In this document: in pieces, positions 1-8,732 of the stretch
How positions within the stretch are numbered: position 1 is the first letter of the stretch
Layout: each line of letters begins with the position of its first letter
Origin: Armatimonadota bacterium
Lineage (GTDB): Bacteria; Armatimonadota; UBA10988
Assembly: GCA_016235455.1 (NCBI GenBank)
Contig: JACRKZ010000074.1
Location: 1-56,723 of the forward strand
Direction: 5' to 3'
Length of the DNA stretch: 56,723 nt
The notes under the pieces: generated by a model
The model's input: the letters and a program-made list of their open reading frames with translations, nothing else
What the model was told of the DNA's origin: nothing
Database searches by the model: none
Position numbers and translations under genes: made by a program

Positions 1-73
1 GAGCCCGGCGGCCCGCCGCGAATGGTCACCACGGCCGAGCGCGAGCGCGAGCGCGTTGGCTGGGAGTGCCGCC

Positions 74-1429
74 ATGTCGACATCGAGACGCGAGTTCCTC
101 AGAGGGTCTGCCCTGGCCGGGCTGGGCCTCTACTTTGCACGCGACGGGTGGGCCGCGCCCCGATCGCCCAGCGACAAGCTTAACATCGCCGCCATCGGCA
201 TCGGCGGCCGCGGCGCCGGCGACCTGGACGAGGTGGCCAAGCTCGGCGAGAACATCGTCGCCCTGTGCGATGTGAACCGCACGACGCTCGGCAACCAGGG
301 CAAGCGCTTCCCCAAGGCCACCCAGTACACCGACTTCCGGCGGCTGTTCGACACCGAGCGGAACCTCGACGCCGTCGTCTGCGGCGCGCCCGACCATGTC
401 CATGCGCTGGTCTCGGGCATGGCCCTGGTGCGTGGGCTGCACAGCTACTGCGAGAAGCCGCTGACCCATACGCCCTATGAGGCGCGCTTCCTGGCCGAGC
501 TGGCCCGCGGCAAGGGCCTGGCCACCCAGATGGGCAACCAGGGCCATGCCAACAACGGGCTGCGCGAGGCCGTCGAGGTCATGCGCGCGGGCACGTTGGG
601 CCGTATCAGCCAGGTGCATGTGTGGACCGACCGGCCGGTCGGCTGGTGGCCCCAGGGCGTGCGCAGGCCCGTGGACAAGCCCACGGTGCCAGCCGACCTG
701 GACTGGGACAGCTTCCTCGGGCCGGCTCCCTGGCGACCCTATCACCCGGCCTATCAGCCGTTTGTGTGGCGCGGCTGGTGGGATTTCGGCACCGGCGCCA
801 TCGGCGACATCGCCTGCCACATGGCCGACCCGGCATTCTGGGGCCTGAACCTGGGCGATCCGGTGCGCGTCGAGTCCGAGACCGACGGCACGGGCACGCC
901 CGACAGCCCGCCGCTGCACAGCCGCACGCACTACATCTTCGCCGACGGCTGCGTGCTGACCTGGCATGACGGCAAGCTCAAGCCCGATGCGGACCTGTTC
1001 TGCGGCGCGCCGATCCCCGACAACGGCTCGCTGGTGGTCGGCGCCAACGGCACGCTGCTGATGGACGGCACCGCCGCCTATCGTCTGCTGCCGGACAAGC
1101 AGTGGACCGGCTTCAAGCCGCCCGCGCCGAGCCTGCCGCGCTCGCCCGGCCACCATGCCGAGTGGATCCGCGCGGCCAAGGGCGGCGAGATGTGTCAGTG
1201 CCCGTTCACCTACGCCGGCCACATGACCGAGGTGGTGCTGCTGGGCAACATCTCCATCCGCGGTGGCCAGCCGGTGGAGTGGGATGCCGACCTGATGCGC
1301 GTCACTAACAACCCCGACGCGCAGCAGTACGTCACCAAGACCTACCGGCCGGGCTGGGATCTGCACGAACTGACCGGCGTCAAGCCGCTGTTCGGCCACG
1401 TGCCGGTCAACCGGCACCGCGAGGGCTGA
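74..1429 (+). CDS. Tat-exported Gfo/Idh/MocA family oxidoreductase
   Basis: Predicted NAD(P)-dependent sugar or cyclitol oxidoreductase, 451 aa, exported folded by the Tat route. The N-terminus carries the twin-arginine motif SRREFLRG (residues 4-11) and a hydrophobic stretch ending at AA-P. A Rossmann glycine motif GIGGRG lies at about 42-47, the family EKP motif at 127-129 (CEKPL), and a C-terminal alpha/beta domain contains HMADPAFW. I chose ATG 74 over the in-frame TTG at 56 because GGGAG stands just upstream and the Tat motif then starts properly. It precedes the D-xylonate dehydratase on the same strand. Tat-exported members are common in Lentisphaerota, Planctomycetota and relatives, where they accompany glycan catabolism. 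The substrate cannot be read from the sequence. Confidence 0.9.
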   Translation: MSTSRREFLRGSALAGLGLYFARDGWAAPRSPSDKLNIAAIGIGGRGAGDLDEVAKLGENIVALCDVNRTTLGNQGKRFPKATQYTDFRRLFDTERNLDAVVCGAPDHVHALVSGMALVRGLHSYCEKPLTHTPYEARFLAELARGKGLATQMGNQGHANNGLREAVEVMRAGTLGRISQVHVWTDRPVGWWPQGVRRPVDKPTVPADLDWDSFLGPAPWRPYHPAYQPFVWRGWWDFGTGAIGDIACHMADPAFWGLNLGDPVRVESETDGTGTPDSPPLHSRTHYIFADGCVLTWHDGKLKPDADLFCGAPIPDNGSLVVGANGTLLMDGTAAYRLLPDKQWTGFKPPAPSLPRSPGHHAEWIRAAKGGEMCQCPFTYAGHMTEVVLLGNISIRGGQPVEWDADLMRVTNNPDAQQYVTKTYRPGWDLHELTGVKPLFGHVPVNRHREG

Positions 1430-1440
1430 AGCATCCCAGA

Positions 1441-1454
1441 GCGTGCTATGCTGC
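1441..1454 (+). promoter_or_regulatory. Extended -10 promoter motif before the D-xylonate dehydratase gene
   Basis: GCGTGCTATGCTGC contains an extended -10 (TGC-TATGCT) ending 18 nt before ATG 1473. The same 14-mer lies on the minus strand at 40697-40710, 15 nt before another start codon. No convincing -35 is seen. A start site here would give a very short leader that still holds the Shine-Dalgarno AGAGGTAG. Confidence 0.4.
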
Positions 1455-1472
1455 GGGCCAAGAGGTAGTCAA

Positions 1473-3413
1473 ATGGACTGGTTGCGGCCCTTGGCGCGTG
1501 GTGGCGTCTACGACGTGCCCACGCATGGCGCCGGCCCGGCGGGCGAACTGCCGGTCCAGCCCGAGCAACTGACCGAGGGGGCCAGCGGCGACCTGTTCGG
1601 CTGGACCCAGGACGTTGGCATGGGCCTGCCGCCCGAGCGCCTGGGCCGGCCCGAAATGCTCATCTTGAGCACGTCGGGCGGGCTGCGCGGCGAGGACGGC
1701 AGGCCCATCGCGTTGGGCCTGCATACCGGCCATTGGGAAGTGCACCTGCAGGTGGCCGCCGCCGCCGAGGAGCTCAGCCGGCGCGGCGCCGTGCCGTTCG
1801 CCGCCAGCGTCACCGACCCCTGCGACGGCCGCACGCAGGGCACGACCGGCATGATGGACTCGCTGGCCTACCGTAACGACGCGGCCATCGTGTTCCGCCG
1901 GCTGATTCGTTCGCTGCCCACGCGCGCCGGCGTGCTGGGTGTGGCCACCTGCGACAAGGGCCTGCCGGCGATGATGATGGCGCTGGCCGCCATGCGCGAC
2001 CTGCCGGTGGTGCTGGTGCCGGGCGGCGTGACCCTGCCCGCGCGCGGCGCCGAGGACCTGGCCACGGTGCAGAGCCTTGGCGCGCGCTACGCCCAAGGCC
2101 AGGTCAGCCTGAAGGAAGTCGCCGAGCTCGGCTGCCGCGCCTGCGGCTCGGGCGGTGGTGGCTGCCAGTTCCTGGGCACGGCCGGCACGGCGCAGGTGGT
2201 AGCCGAGGCGCTGGGTCTCACCGTGCCCCATGCCGCGTTGGCGCCCTCGGGCTTCCCCATCTGGCTCGACGTGGCCCGCCGCAGTGCCCTGGCCCTGCTG
2301 GCGGCGCGCGAGTCGGGCCTGACCGCGGCCGACATCGTCACCGACGACGCGGTCCACAATGCCATGGTCGTCCATGCGGCGTTTGGCGGCAGCACCAACC
2401 TGCTGCTGCACCTGCCGGCCATAGCCCACGCCGCCGGGCTGCGCCGGCCGACGGTGGACGACTGGCATGCGGTCAACCTGGCCACGCCGCGGCTGGTCGA
2501 TGTGCTGCCCAATGGGCCGCGGTACCACCCGACAGTCCGCGTCTACCTGGCTGGCGGCGTACCCGAGGTCATGCTGCATCTGCGCGAGCTGGGCCTGTTG
2601 CGGCTCGAAGCGCGCAGCGCCACAGGCCAGACGGTGGGCGAGAGCCTGGACGCCTGGGCCGGCTCCGAACGGCGGGATCGGCTGCGCGAACGCCTGCAGC
2701 GGGCCGACGGCGTCGACCCCGACGAGGTCATTTACAGCCCCGAGCGCGCTCGCCACGCCGGCCTGACCAGCACCGTGGTCTTTCCACGGGGCAACCTGGC
2801 GCCCGAAGGCTCGGTCATTAAGGCCACGGCGCTCGACCCGAGCGTGGTGGATGCAGACGGTGTCTACCGGCACTGCGGGCCGGCCAAGGTGTTCATCACC
2901 GAGCGCGCGGCCATCGCGGCCATCAAGCGCGGGCAGATCGCGGCGGGCGACGTCATGGTCATCTGCTCGCGGGGGCCCTTGGGCTCGGGCATGGAGGAGA
3001 CCGCACAGGTCACCATCGCGCTCAAGCACCTGCCGTTCGGCAAGCACGTGGCCTTGCTCACCGACGGTCGGTTCTCGGGGGTCAGCACGGGCGCGTGCAT
3101 CGGCCACATCGGGCCTGAAGCACTGGCCGGCGGGCCCTTGGGCAAGCTGCTCGACGGCGACCGTGTAGCGATTCGCGTCGATCGCGTCACACTAGAAGGC
3201 AGCATCGATCTGGTGGGTGTCGACGGCGTCGACCACGGGGCCGACTGGGGCGCCGCCGAACTGGCCCGGCGCGCTCCGCGCGCCGATCTGGCGCCTGATG
3301 CGCTGCTGCCCGACGACACGCGCCTGTGGGCTGCGCTGCAGGCGTTGAGCGGCGGCACGTGGGGCGGCTGCGTGTTTGACGTGGATTCTGTTTTACAGCG
3401 CCTTAACACCTGA
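1473..3413 (+). CDS. yjhG: D-xylonate dehydratase, YjhG/YagF family (IlvD/Edd superfamily)
   Basis: Dehydrates D-xylonate to 2-keto-3-deoxy-D-xylonate, an iron-sulfur-dependent step of non-phosphorylative pentose catabolism. The 646-aa product matches remembered E. coli YjhG (655 aa) along its whole length, including GELPV near residue 25, [19 protein letters not shown] (115-127), [38 protein letters not shown] and [19 protein letters not shown]. Conserved cluster cysteines are C117, C160 and C231. ATG 1473 is preferred to GTG 1443 because AGAGGTAG precedes it and the N-terminus then aligns with YjhG. The neighbouring Gfo/Idh/MocA oxidoreductase and SDR could make or use the aldonic acid, but no dedicated xylose dehydrogenase is identified here. 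Related dehydratases accept other sugar acids, so the exact substrate is inferred from family. Confidence 0.9.
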   Translation: MDWLRPLARGGVYDVPTHGAGPAGELPVQPEQLTEGASGDLFGWTQDVGMGLPPERLGRPEMLILSTSGGLRGEDGRPIALGLHTGHWEVHLQVAAAAEELSRRGAVPFAASVTDPCDGRTQGTTGMMDSLAYRNDAAIVFRRLIRSLPTRAGVLGVATCDKGLPAMMMALAAMRDLPVVLVPGGVTLPARGAEDLATVQSLGARYAQGQVSLKEVAELGCRACGSGGGGCQFLGTAGTAQVVAEALGLTVPHAALAPSGFPIWLDVARRSALALLAARESGLTAADIVTDDAVHNAMVVHAAFGGSTNLLLHLPAIAHAAGLRRPTVDDWHAVNLATPRLVDVLPNGPRYHPTVRVYLAGGVPEVMLHLRELGLLRLEARSATGQTVGESLDAWAGSERRDRLRERLQRADGVDPDEVIYSPERARHAGLTSTVVFPRGNLAPEGSVIKATALDPSVVDADGVYRHCGPAKVFITERAAIAAIKRGQIAAGDVMVICSRGPLGSGMEETAQVTIALKHLPFGKHVALLTDGRFSGVSTGACIGHIGPEALAGGPLGKLLDGDRVAIRVDRVTLEGSIDLVGVDGVDHGADWGAAELARRAPRADLAPDALLPDDTRLWAALQALSGGTWGGCVFDVDSVLQRLNT

Positions 3414-3468
3414 GCGGTGGAGGCCGATAAACGGGGAACCAGGGCGCTGAGTAGCAGCGTTTGGATAT

Positions 3469-3489
3469 CGGAGCCGCGGGTCGGCTCCG
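3469..3489 (+). terminator. Hairpin downstream of the dehydratase gene
   Basis: A perfect 7-bp stem (CGGAGCC / GGCTCCG) with a 7-nt loop lies 55 nt after the dehydratase stop and 25 nt before the next start. No T-run follows, so it could equally be a leader hairpin of the downstream gene. Confidence 0.3.
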
Positions 3490-3514
3490 CCGATGGGCAG
3501 GATGGAGGTCCGAA

Positions 3515-3961
3515 GTGAACAACGTGGAGTTCCGCACCGGCGGCGACTGGGATACGACGACGCTGTTCAACAACGGCGAGGAAGTGTTCGCCAGCCAGTT
3601 GTTCGTCGAGTTGCATTGCGGTCGCGACGAATGGGGCAACCCGGCCGACGGCGGCATCGGCAACGGTGGCGAGTTCGCCGCCATTGTCCGGCTGCAAGAG
3701 GATCCCAGCCGCGAGGTGGGCCTCTTCCCGGGCCGGCTGGAGATGATCTTCCCGCGGCACAACCTGACCATCGAGAACACGCACCCCGGCTTCGCGTTCG
3801 AGTTCACGCGGATCTGGTACAACGGCCACGATGTGACTGATGATGTGGTTGACCTGCTGGTGAACATCGACGCCGCGAACAACCAGGTGCAGGCGTACAT
3901 CACGGTCTATCGGTCGCATTGGATCGCCCAGGACGAAGTGGCGACCTACAATATCATCTAG
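3515..3961 (+). CDS. Hypothetical protein, 148 aa
   Basis: I do not recognise this family. The product is acidic, has no signal peptide or membrane segment, and is rich in alternating hydrophobic/aromatic stretches (LFVELHC, LEMIFPRHNLTI, FAFEFTRIWY, QAYITVYRSHW) that suggest an all-beta fold. GTG 3515 is chosen because GGAGG sits 6 nt upstream. The longer in-frame start at 3461 would translate through a hairpin and has no ribosome binding site. It is followed after 13 nt by the Gly/Ser-rich exported protein, so the two are probably co-transcribed. Codon choice matches the neighbours. Confidence 0.6.
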   Translation: MNNVEFRTGGDWDTTTLFNNGEEVFASQLFVELHCGRDEWGNPADGGIGNGGEFAAIVRLQEDPSREVGLFPGRLEMIFPRHNLTIENTHPGFAFEFTRIWYNGHDVTDDVVDLLVNIDAANNQVQAYITVYRSHWIAQDEVATYNII

Positions 3962-3974
3962 AGGGAGGATCCCC

Positions 3975-4784
3975 ATGACCTCAACGCGTTGGACGATGGG
4001 CCGTCGGTATGGCCTCGGTCTGCTGGCCCTGGCGCTGGTCGCCTTCCATGCCCCAGTGGCCGAAGCCGGCCGCTCGGGCGGCTCGCGCGGTGGCAGCAGC
4101 TTCGGTGGGTCGCGCAGCAGCAGCGGCGGCAGCTTCGGCGGCAGTTCGCGCTCCTCAGGGGGCAGCTTCGGCGGCAGCTCTCGCTCGTCGGGCAGCAGCA
4201 GCTTCAGCGGCAGCAAGCCCTCCAGCGGTGGCAGCTTCGGCTCGTCGTCGAGTAGCAAGCCCTCGACTGGCGGCAGCTTCGGCGCCCCGCGCACCGCGCC
4301 GAGCACCGGTCGCTCCACCTCGGGCGGCAGCTTCGGCTCCTCGTCAAGCAGCAAGCCCTCGAGCGGTGGCAGCTTCGGATCTCCGAGCACGACGAGCAGT
4401 CGTACGGGTTCGTTCGGCAGTGCGCCGAGCTTCGCCCGCTCCAGTTCGTCGGTGCCACGCTACTACTCAAGCCGCACGCCGATCAGCTCCAGTCCGCTGC
4501 CGTATGCCGTCGCTGGCTACGCCGCGGGCTCGCTCATGGCTCACCGCTATGGCGGTTGGTCGGACTACAGCTACGGCTGGGCGCACCCACGCTGGTACTA
4601 CTACACGCCGTTCAGCCCGGCCTTCTACTATGGCCGGCCGGTGTATGTCGACGGCGCGCTGTACCCCGGCTCGTTCAGCCTGGGTCGGCTGATCTTCGGC
4701 GCCATCGCGCTGTTCTTCGTGGTGGCCATCATCGCCGGCCTGGTCAAGGGTCGCGGCCCCAAGTACACCACCTACAGCGGCTGA
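3975..4784 (+). CDS. Exported Gly/Ser-rich repeat protein with C-terminal membrane segment
   Basis: 269 aa. Residues 1-31 are a signal peptide ending VAEA-G. Residues about 32-160 are a low-complexity region of repeated SSSGGSFGGS / SKPSSGGSFGSSS units. A Tyr-rich segment follows (YSYGWAHPRWYYYTP, about 197-212), and then one strongly hydrophobic helix near residues 237-257 (FGAIALFFVVAIIAGLV) and a short basic tail. A GGAGG lies 7 nt before ATG 3975. Such Gly/Ser-rich linkers before a membrane helix occur in TPM/YgcG-like and other cell-envelope proteins, but no TPM domain is present. Function unknown; the architecture suggests an anchored surface or periplasmic protein. Confidence 0.65.
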   Translation: MTSTRWTMGRRYGLGLLALALVAFHAPVAEAGRSGGSRGGSSFGGSRSSSGGSFGGSSRSSGGSFGGSSRSSGSSSFSGSKPSSGGSFGSSSSSKPSTGGSFGAPRTAPSTGRSTSGGSFGSSSSSKPSSGGSFGSPSTTSSRTGSFGSAPSFARSSSSVPRYYSSRTPISSSPLPYAVAGYAAGSLMAHRYGGWSDYSYGWAHPRWYYYTPFSPAFYYGRPVYVDGALYPGSFSLGRLIFGAIALFFVVAIIAGLVKGRGPKYTTYSG

Positions 4785-4856
4785 GCCGTGTCGGCTTGAG
4801 TTGAGCGTCGGGGCGCGGCTGGCCGTGCCCCGATGCCGTTCACCAAGGAATTGCGC

Positions 4857-5372
4857 ATGTTCGGACGCCCCAAGCCCGAAGCTGCTCCACCACTCGCCAT
4901 CAGCGCCGCCGAGCGCGCCAAGATCATGGGCCGCGGGCTGGTGCAGGTCGTGGTCACGCAGACAGAACCCCTCGAGTTCATTGTCCTGATCAACGAGAAG
5001 GTCATCCCCCAGGACCAGGTCGGCAGCTTGTTCGTCAGCATCGAGGCGCCGAGCGACGCCGCGCCTGACGGCACGGTGCAAGCCACGCTGGAATACCTGG
5101 TCGACACCATCGGCGGGCAGGCGGCGATGCAGCGCGTGGAGCTGTTCCCTTGCACGCTGGTGTTGCTGGCGGCCGGCCGGCGCGTGGCCATCACCGCCAG
5201 CAGCGCCGGCTCGCTCGACGGCATGTGGATCAATCTGGGCCTCAAGCCCGACGGCTCCTCGCACGAGGTGTCCGGCGCGCAGGCGCTGTCGGTCATTGTG
5301 CAGGACCCGCTGCTGCAGGCCAAGATCACCTGGAACGACGGCCGCGAAGAGGATCTGATCCCGGTTGCCTAG
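4857..5372 (+). CDS. Hypothetical protein, 171 aa
   Basis: No family recognised. No signal peptide or transmembrane helix. The sequence alternates beta-like segments (LVQVVVTQTEPLEFIVLI, GSLFVSIEAP, RVELFPCTLVLLAAGRRVAITA) and ends in a motif-free acidic tail. It looks like a small cytoplasmic all-beta protein. ATG 4857 is preferred to ATG 4833 because AAGGAA precedes it at proper distance; 4833 lacks a site. It follows the Gly/Ser-rich protein by about 70 nt on the same strand and precedes the SDR. A -10-like TAAACT lies in the gap before the SDR, so the SDR may have its own promoter. Confidence 0.55.
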   Translation: MFGRPKPEAAPPLAISAAERAKIMGRGLVQVVVTQTEPLEFIVLINEKVIPQDQVGSLFVSIEAPSDAAPDGTVQATLEYLVDTIGGQAAMQRVELFPCTLVLLAAGRRVAITASSAGSLDGMWINLGLKPDGSSHEVSGAQALSVIVQDPLLQAKITWNDGREEDLIPVA

Positions 5373-5405
5373 GGGTGTAAACTAGCGGCGGGAGGATCCC
5401 ACACC

Positions 5406-6188
5406 GTGGACACCGCTTCTCGCCCGACCGCGATCGTGACGGGCGCCAGCCGAGGTATCGGCCGGGGTATCGCCGAGGCGCTGGGTGCGCTCGGCTGGGC
5501 CGTGGCCATCAACTACAACCGTAGCGCCGAAGCTGCCGAGGCCGCTGCCGTGGCTATTCGCGCCGCGGGTGGCGAGGCCATTTGCGTGCAGGCCGACATC
5601 GGCAGCCTGGCCGACCACGCCCGGCTGGTCGACGCCACGCTCGACGCATTCGACCGCATCGATCTGCTGGTCAACAACGCGGGCATCGGTTCGCTGGTGC
5701 GCGGCGACCTGCTCGATGCCACGCCCGAGAGCTTCGACGCGGTGCTCAGCACCAACCTGCGCGGCCCGTACTTCCTCACCCAACGCGTCGCCAAGGCGAT
5801 GATCGATCTGGTCAGTCGCGGCGTGGTGGATGCACCCCAGATCGTCAACGTCAGCAGCATCAGCGCGTATACCGTGAGCACCAGCCGCGGCGACTACTGC
5901 CTGAGCAAGGCGGCCTTGGCCATGATGACCGGCCTGTATGCCGACCGGCTGGCCGAGTACGGCATCAACGTCTACGAGATCCGGCCGGGCGTCATCGCCA
6001 CCGACATGACCGGCCCGGTCAAGGCCAAGTACGATGCGCTCATCGCCGAGGGCTTGACGCCCATCCGGCGCTGGGGCCAGCCCGAAGACATCGCCAAGGC
6101 GGTCTGCGCCATCGCTGCGGGCGCGCTGCCCTTCTCCACGGGCCAGGTTCTGGACATCGATGGCGGCTTCCACCTGCGCCGGCTCTAG
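5406..6188 (+). CDS. SDR family oxidoreductase (3-ketoacyl-ACP reductase-like)
   Basis: Classical short-chain dehydrogenase/reductase, 260 aa, NAD(P)H-dependent. The cofactor motif TGASRGIG is at 12-19, NNAG at 90-93, and the catalytic triad is S151, Y164 and K168 (YCLSK). The C-terminus [19 protein letters not shown] is the usual FabG-type ending. GTG 5406 follows GGAGG at 5391. Automated pipelines usually name this subgroup 3-ketoacyl-ACP reductase, but it sits directly before a sugar isomerase/epimerase-type TIM barrel (29-nt gap, same strand). A role in sugar or polyol oxidation is therefore at least as likely as fatty acid synthesis. No other fatty acid synthesis gene is nearby. Confidence 0.85.
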   Translation: MDTASRPTAIVTGASRGIGRGIAEALGALGWAVAINYNRSAEAAEAAAVAIRAAGGEAICVQADIGSLADHARLVDATLDAFDRIDLLVNNAGIGSLVRGDLLDATPESFDAVLSTNLRGPYFLTQRVAKAMIDLVSRGVVDAPQIVNVSSISAYTVSTSRGDYCLSKAALAMMTGLYADRLAEYGINVYEIRPGVIATDMTGPVKAKYDALIAEGLTPIRRWGQPEDIAKAVCAIAAGALPFSTGQVLDIDGGFHLRRL

Positions 6189-6216
6189 CTTCTCCGCAAC
6201 ACAGAAAGGACCCACG

Positions 6217-7215
6217 ATGGACCCCAAGGTCATCCTCACCGGATTCGCCGACGAAGGCCCGACCACCAAGAACGTCGAGGCGCAACTGGCTATGTGCCGC
6301 GGCCTCGGCCTGAGCTACTACTCGCCCCGCTTCGTCAATCTCGGCGGCGGCGCGAAGAACCTGATGGCCGCGACCGACGACGAGTTGGCGCAGATCCGCG
6401 ACCTGCACGACGCGTATGAGATGAAGGTCAGCTCCATCGGTTCGCCGATCGGCAAGGTCAAGCTGCTTGACGCCGACGATGGCACGGCCAACCGCTACGT
6501 GCCGTTCGAGACCTACCTCGATACCGAGGTGGCGCACGCCATCGACGTGGCCAGGCTGCTGGGCGCCAAACTCATTCGCGGGTTCAGCTTCTATCCGCCG
6601 AAGACCGACGATCCCATGGCGCACGTCGAGCTGGCCGCCGGCTACCTGCGCGCCATCGCCGAGCGCTGCGCCGCGGCCGGCCTCGTCTACGGCCTCGAAG
6701 TCGAAGCCAACCTCGTGGGCCGCGACGGCCGCACCGAGATGGCGCTGTTCGACGCTGTGGGCCACGACAGCCTGATGCTCATCTTCGACGGCGCCAACAT
6801 CGCCTGCCAGGGCTACCCGCGCGACAGCGTCTACGCCGAATACGAGGCCATGAAGGCCGGCATCGGCTGGATGCACGTCAAGGACTACCAGTTGGCCGAC
6901 GGCGCACAACAGACCGGCCACATCGACGAAGAGTCGCTGTGGCGGTTCGTGCCTTGCGACCGCGGCACGTCGGGCTATGCGGCGATCCTGGCCGACTTCC
7001 GCGCCGCGCTGCCGGCGCTGACCGCGAAGCTCCAGGCGCGCGGCATCCCCGGCGTCTTCCTCGATCTCGAGCCGCACCTCAAGGGTGGCGGCCAGTTCGG
7101 CGGCTTCAGCGGCTGCGACGGCTTCGGTGTGGCGCTGCGCGTGCTGTGCGGCGTGCTGGACGCGGTCGGCATCGGCTACGACCTGACCGTATACGGCGAG
7201 CTCAACCGCGCCTGA
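6217..7215 (+). CDS. Sugar phosphate isomerase/epimerase family TIM barrel
   Basis: 332 aa, AP-endonuclease-2-like (xylose-isomerase-like) TIM barrel. Recognisable strands include LGAKLIRGFSFYPP, the metal-ligand strand YGLEVEAN, LMLIFDGANIACQG and IGWMHVKDYQ with the conserved HVKD. In this superfamily Glu, Asp/His and Glu residues bind a divalent metal and catalyse isomerisation or epimerisation of sugars or inositols. ATG 6217 has GAAAGGA upstream. The longer frame starting at 6160 runs into the SDR gene and is rejected. It forms a probable two-gene unit with the SDR, suggesting joint handling of one sugar derivative. Confidence 0.8.
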   Translation: MDPKVILTGFADEGPTTKNVEAQLAMCRGLGLSYYSPRFVNLGGGAKNLMAATDDELAQIRDLHDAYEMKVSSIGSPIGKVKLLDADDGTANRYVPFETYLDTEVAHAIDVARLLGAKLIRGFSFYPPKTDDPMAHVELAAGYLRAIAERCAAAGLVYGLEVEANLVGRDGRTEMALFDAVGHDSLMLIFDGANIACQGYPRDSVYAEYEAMKAGIGWMHVKDYQLADGAQQTGHIDEESLWRFVPCDRGTSGYAAILADFRAALPALTAKLQARGIPGVFLDLEPHLKGGGQFGGFSGCDGFGVALRVLCGVLDAVGIGYDLTVYGELNRA

Positions 7216-7227
7216 GGGGCACGGGGA

Positions 7228-7244
7228 GGCGCGCTCCGCGCGCC
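7228..7244 (+). terminator. GC hairpin after the TIM-barrel gene
   Basis: GGCGCGC-TCC-GCGCGCC forms a perfect 7-bp stem 12 nt after the stop codon. No T-run follows. The identical 17-mer also occurs inside the dehydratase coding sequence at 3268-3284, so the sequence alone does not prove a terminator. Confidence 0.35.
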
Positions 7245-7294
7245 GAACGATTGGGCTGGCGTGAACCGGTGCGGGTTGGGTATAACGTAGCCTA

Positions 7295-7999
7295 ATGATC
7301 ACCTATCGATGCCCTGGCTGCGGTGAGCGCCTGAACGTCGTGGAGAGCGAACTGGACCGGCAGGTCGAGTGCGCCGCCTGCGGCATGCCCAGTCGGTGCC
7401 CGGCGTCGGACTACCACAAGAGCCGGCTGCGCCGACTCAAGTCGGAGCTGGCCAAGCGCCCGCTGGCCTCCGCGGAGTTGCGTGAGGCCGCGGTGCATTA
7501 CCGCGGGCTGGGGCAGGACGACAAGGCGCGCCGCGCCGAGAAAGCGGCGCGCCGCGCCGCGGAGACCGGCGTCGCCGAGGCGGACAGCGAGCTGGCCGGT
7601 GCCGTGGCGGCGGTCACCGCCGACTTTGCCGACTACGAACCGGCGCCCGCGCCGCACGACGCGTTGGCGCTGGCCATCGGCGCTGCGGTCTGGGCGGGCG
7701 TGACGGTCGGGGCGGCGCTAGTCCATCCCGCGGCGGTAGCGCCCCTCTTCGCGCATGGGCTGGCGGCCATGGCGGTGGCGGGCGCCTGTGCCGTGCGCGG
7801 TTCGGCGGCGGGCTGGACACTGCTCGGTGGGGTACTGCTCGGCGCGCCGTTCGGCATGGCCTATGGCTTGCTCTATCGCGGGTCGGCTCCACGCCATCTG
7901 CCTCGCGCCGACAGTGGCGTGGCGCTGGGTATGGCTGTGGTGACCACGGCGGTGTGGGTCGGCACCGCTGTGCATCTGCTGGCTGTGAGGCTGGCATGA
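7295..7999 (+). CDS. Zinc-ribbon membrane protein (paralog 1)
   Basis: 234 aa. The N-terminus is a short zinc ribbon with knuckles CPGC (residues 6-9) and CAAC (27-30). A charged helical segment follows (about 45-105), then about four hydrophobic helices from residue 125 to the end (LALAIGAAVWAGVTVGAALV, FAHGLAAMAVAGACA, GWTLLGGVLLGAPFGMA, VVTTAVWVGTAVHLLAV). It is a paralog of the next gene, which it overlaps by ATGA. TATAAC at 7281-7286 ends only 8 nt before the ATG and no Shine-Dalgarno is seen, so the transcript may be leaderless. Function unknown; zinc-ribbon plus membrane helices suggests sensing or envelope housekeeping. Confidence 0.65.
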   Translation: MITYRCPGCGERLNVVESELDRQVECAACGMPSRCPASDYHKSRLRRLKSELAKRPLASAELREAAVHYRGLGQDDKARRAEKAARRAAETGVAEADSELAGAVAAVTADFADYEPAPAPHDALALAIGAAVWAGVTVGAALVHPAAVAPLFAHGLAAMAVAGACAVRGSAAGWTLLGGVLLGAPFGMAYGLLYRGSAPRHLPRADSGVALGMAVVTTAVWVGTAVHLLAVRLA

Positions 8000-8706
8000 C
8001 CTACCGCTGCCCGCATTGTGGGTTCCGCATCGCGTTGTCGGACCGCCATTGTGGCGAGACGCGCGCCTGTCCGGCTTGCCTGCGCGACAGCCGCGTGCCC
8101 GACGCCCTGCATCGCGACCGGCTCGAAGCGCTGTTCGAGCAGTCCAACCAGCGGCCTCTGACCGCCGCCGAGTGGAACGAGGTGGCTACCCACTACCGCG
8201 CGCTGGGCGACCGCGCCAAGGCCGACAAGGCGGAGATCTCCGCCTCGCGCGCTTTCGACGCCGAGTCCGAGCGCCGGGTCGACGCCATCGTGCCCGACCT
8301 GGTGGCGCCGGTGGAGGCCGCCGAGATCGAGTCGGCGATCGCCGCCGACGGGGGACAGAGCGGGCACCTGCGGGCCTGGATATGGTGCGCCGTGGCGGCC
8401 GGCCTGCTGGCGCTGGCGGCGGCTCTTTGGCCGGTGGGCCGGCTGGCTGCCGCGACGCAGGCGGCCACGGCGATCGCCGTCGCGGCGTCCGTGGCGCTGC
8501 GCGGCCAGGCGGTGGCGGGCACGCTGGCACGCGGCCTGTGGCTGACGGCGCCGGTGGCCTGCCTGCTGGCCGAGACACGGGCGCAGCGTGAGCCCGCGGC
8601 CGTGCCGCTGGACGATCAGCTCGCGGCGCAGATGCTGGCCTGGGTGGCCTGCGCGGCGTGGCTGGCGGGCTACGCGATCAGCCTGCTGACCGTGCTTCGT
8701 TCGTAG
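7996..8706 (+). CDS. Zinc-ribbon membrane protein (paralog 2)
   Basis: 236 aa, start overlapping the previous stop (ATGA), indicating translational coupling. The zinc ribbon CPHC (about 5-8) and CPAC (about 26-29) heads the protein, followed by a charged helical segment aligned with paralog 1 (LTAAEWNEVATHYRALGDRAKADKAE is a close counterpart of its partner region) and four hydrophobic helices. It ends in WLAGYAISLLTVLRS. A decayed copy of this C-terminus occurs at 11045-11151, on the far side of the GH2 gene, so at least three copies once stood here. No function can be assigned. Confidence 0.65.
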   Translation: MTYRCPHCGFRIALSDRHCGETRACPACLRDSRVPDALHRDRLEALFEQSNQRPLTAAEWNEVATHYRALGDRAKADKAEISASRAFDAESERRVDAIVPDLVAPVEAAEIESAIAADGGQSGHLRAWIWCAVAAGLLALAAALWPVGRLAAATQAATAIAVAASVALRGQAVAGTLARGLWLTAPVACLLAETRAQREPAAVPLDDQLAAQMLAWVACAAWLAGYAISLLTVLRS

Positions 8707-8732
8707 CTGTCGCCAGAAGAGGATGGACGTTC

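Noticed and set aside
1..73. Tail of an upstream gene at the left edge
   Set aside because: Too little sequence to decide; no recognisable protein end or RNA.
3268..3284. Repeat family based on GGCGCGCTCCGCGCGCC (also at 7228)
   Set aside because: Only two short copies, one within a conserved gene; self-complementary GC words of this kind are expected at this composition.
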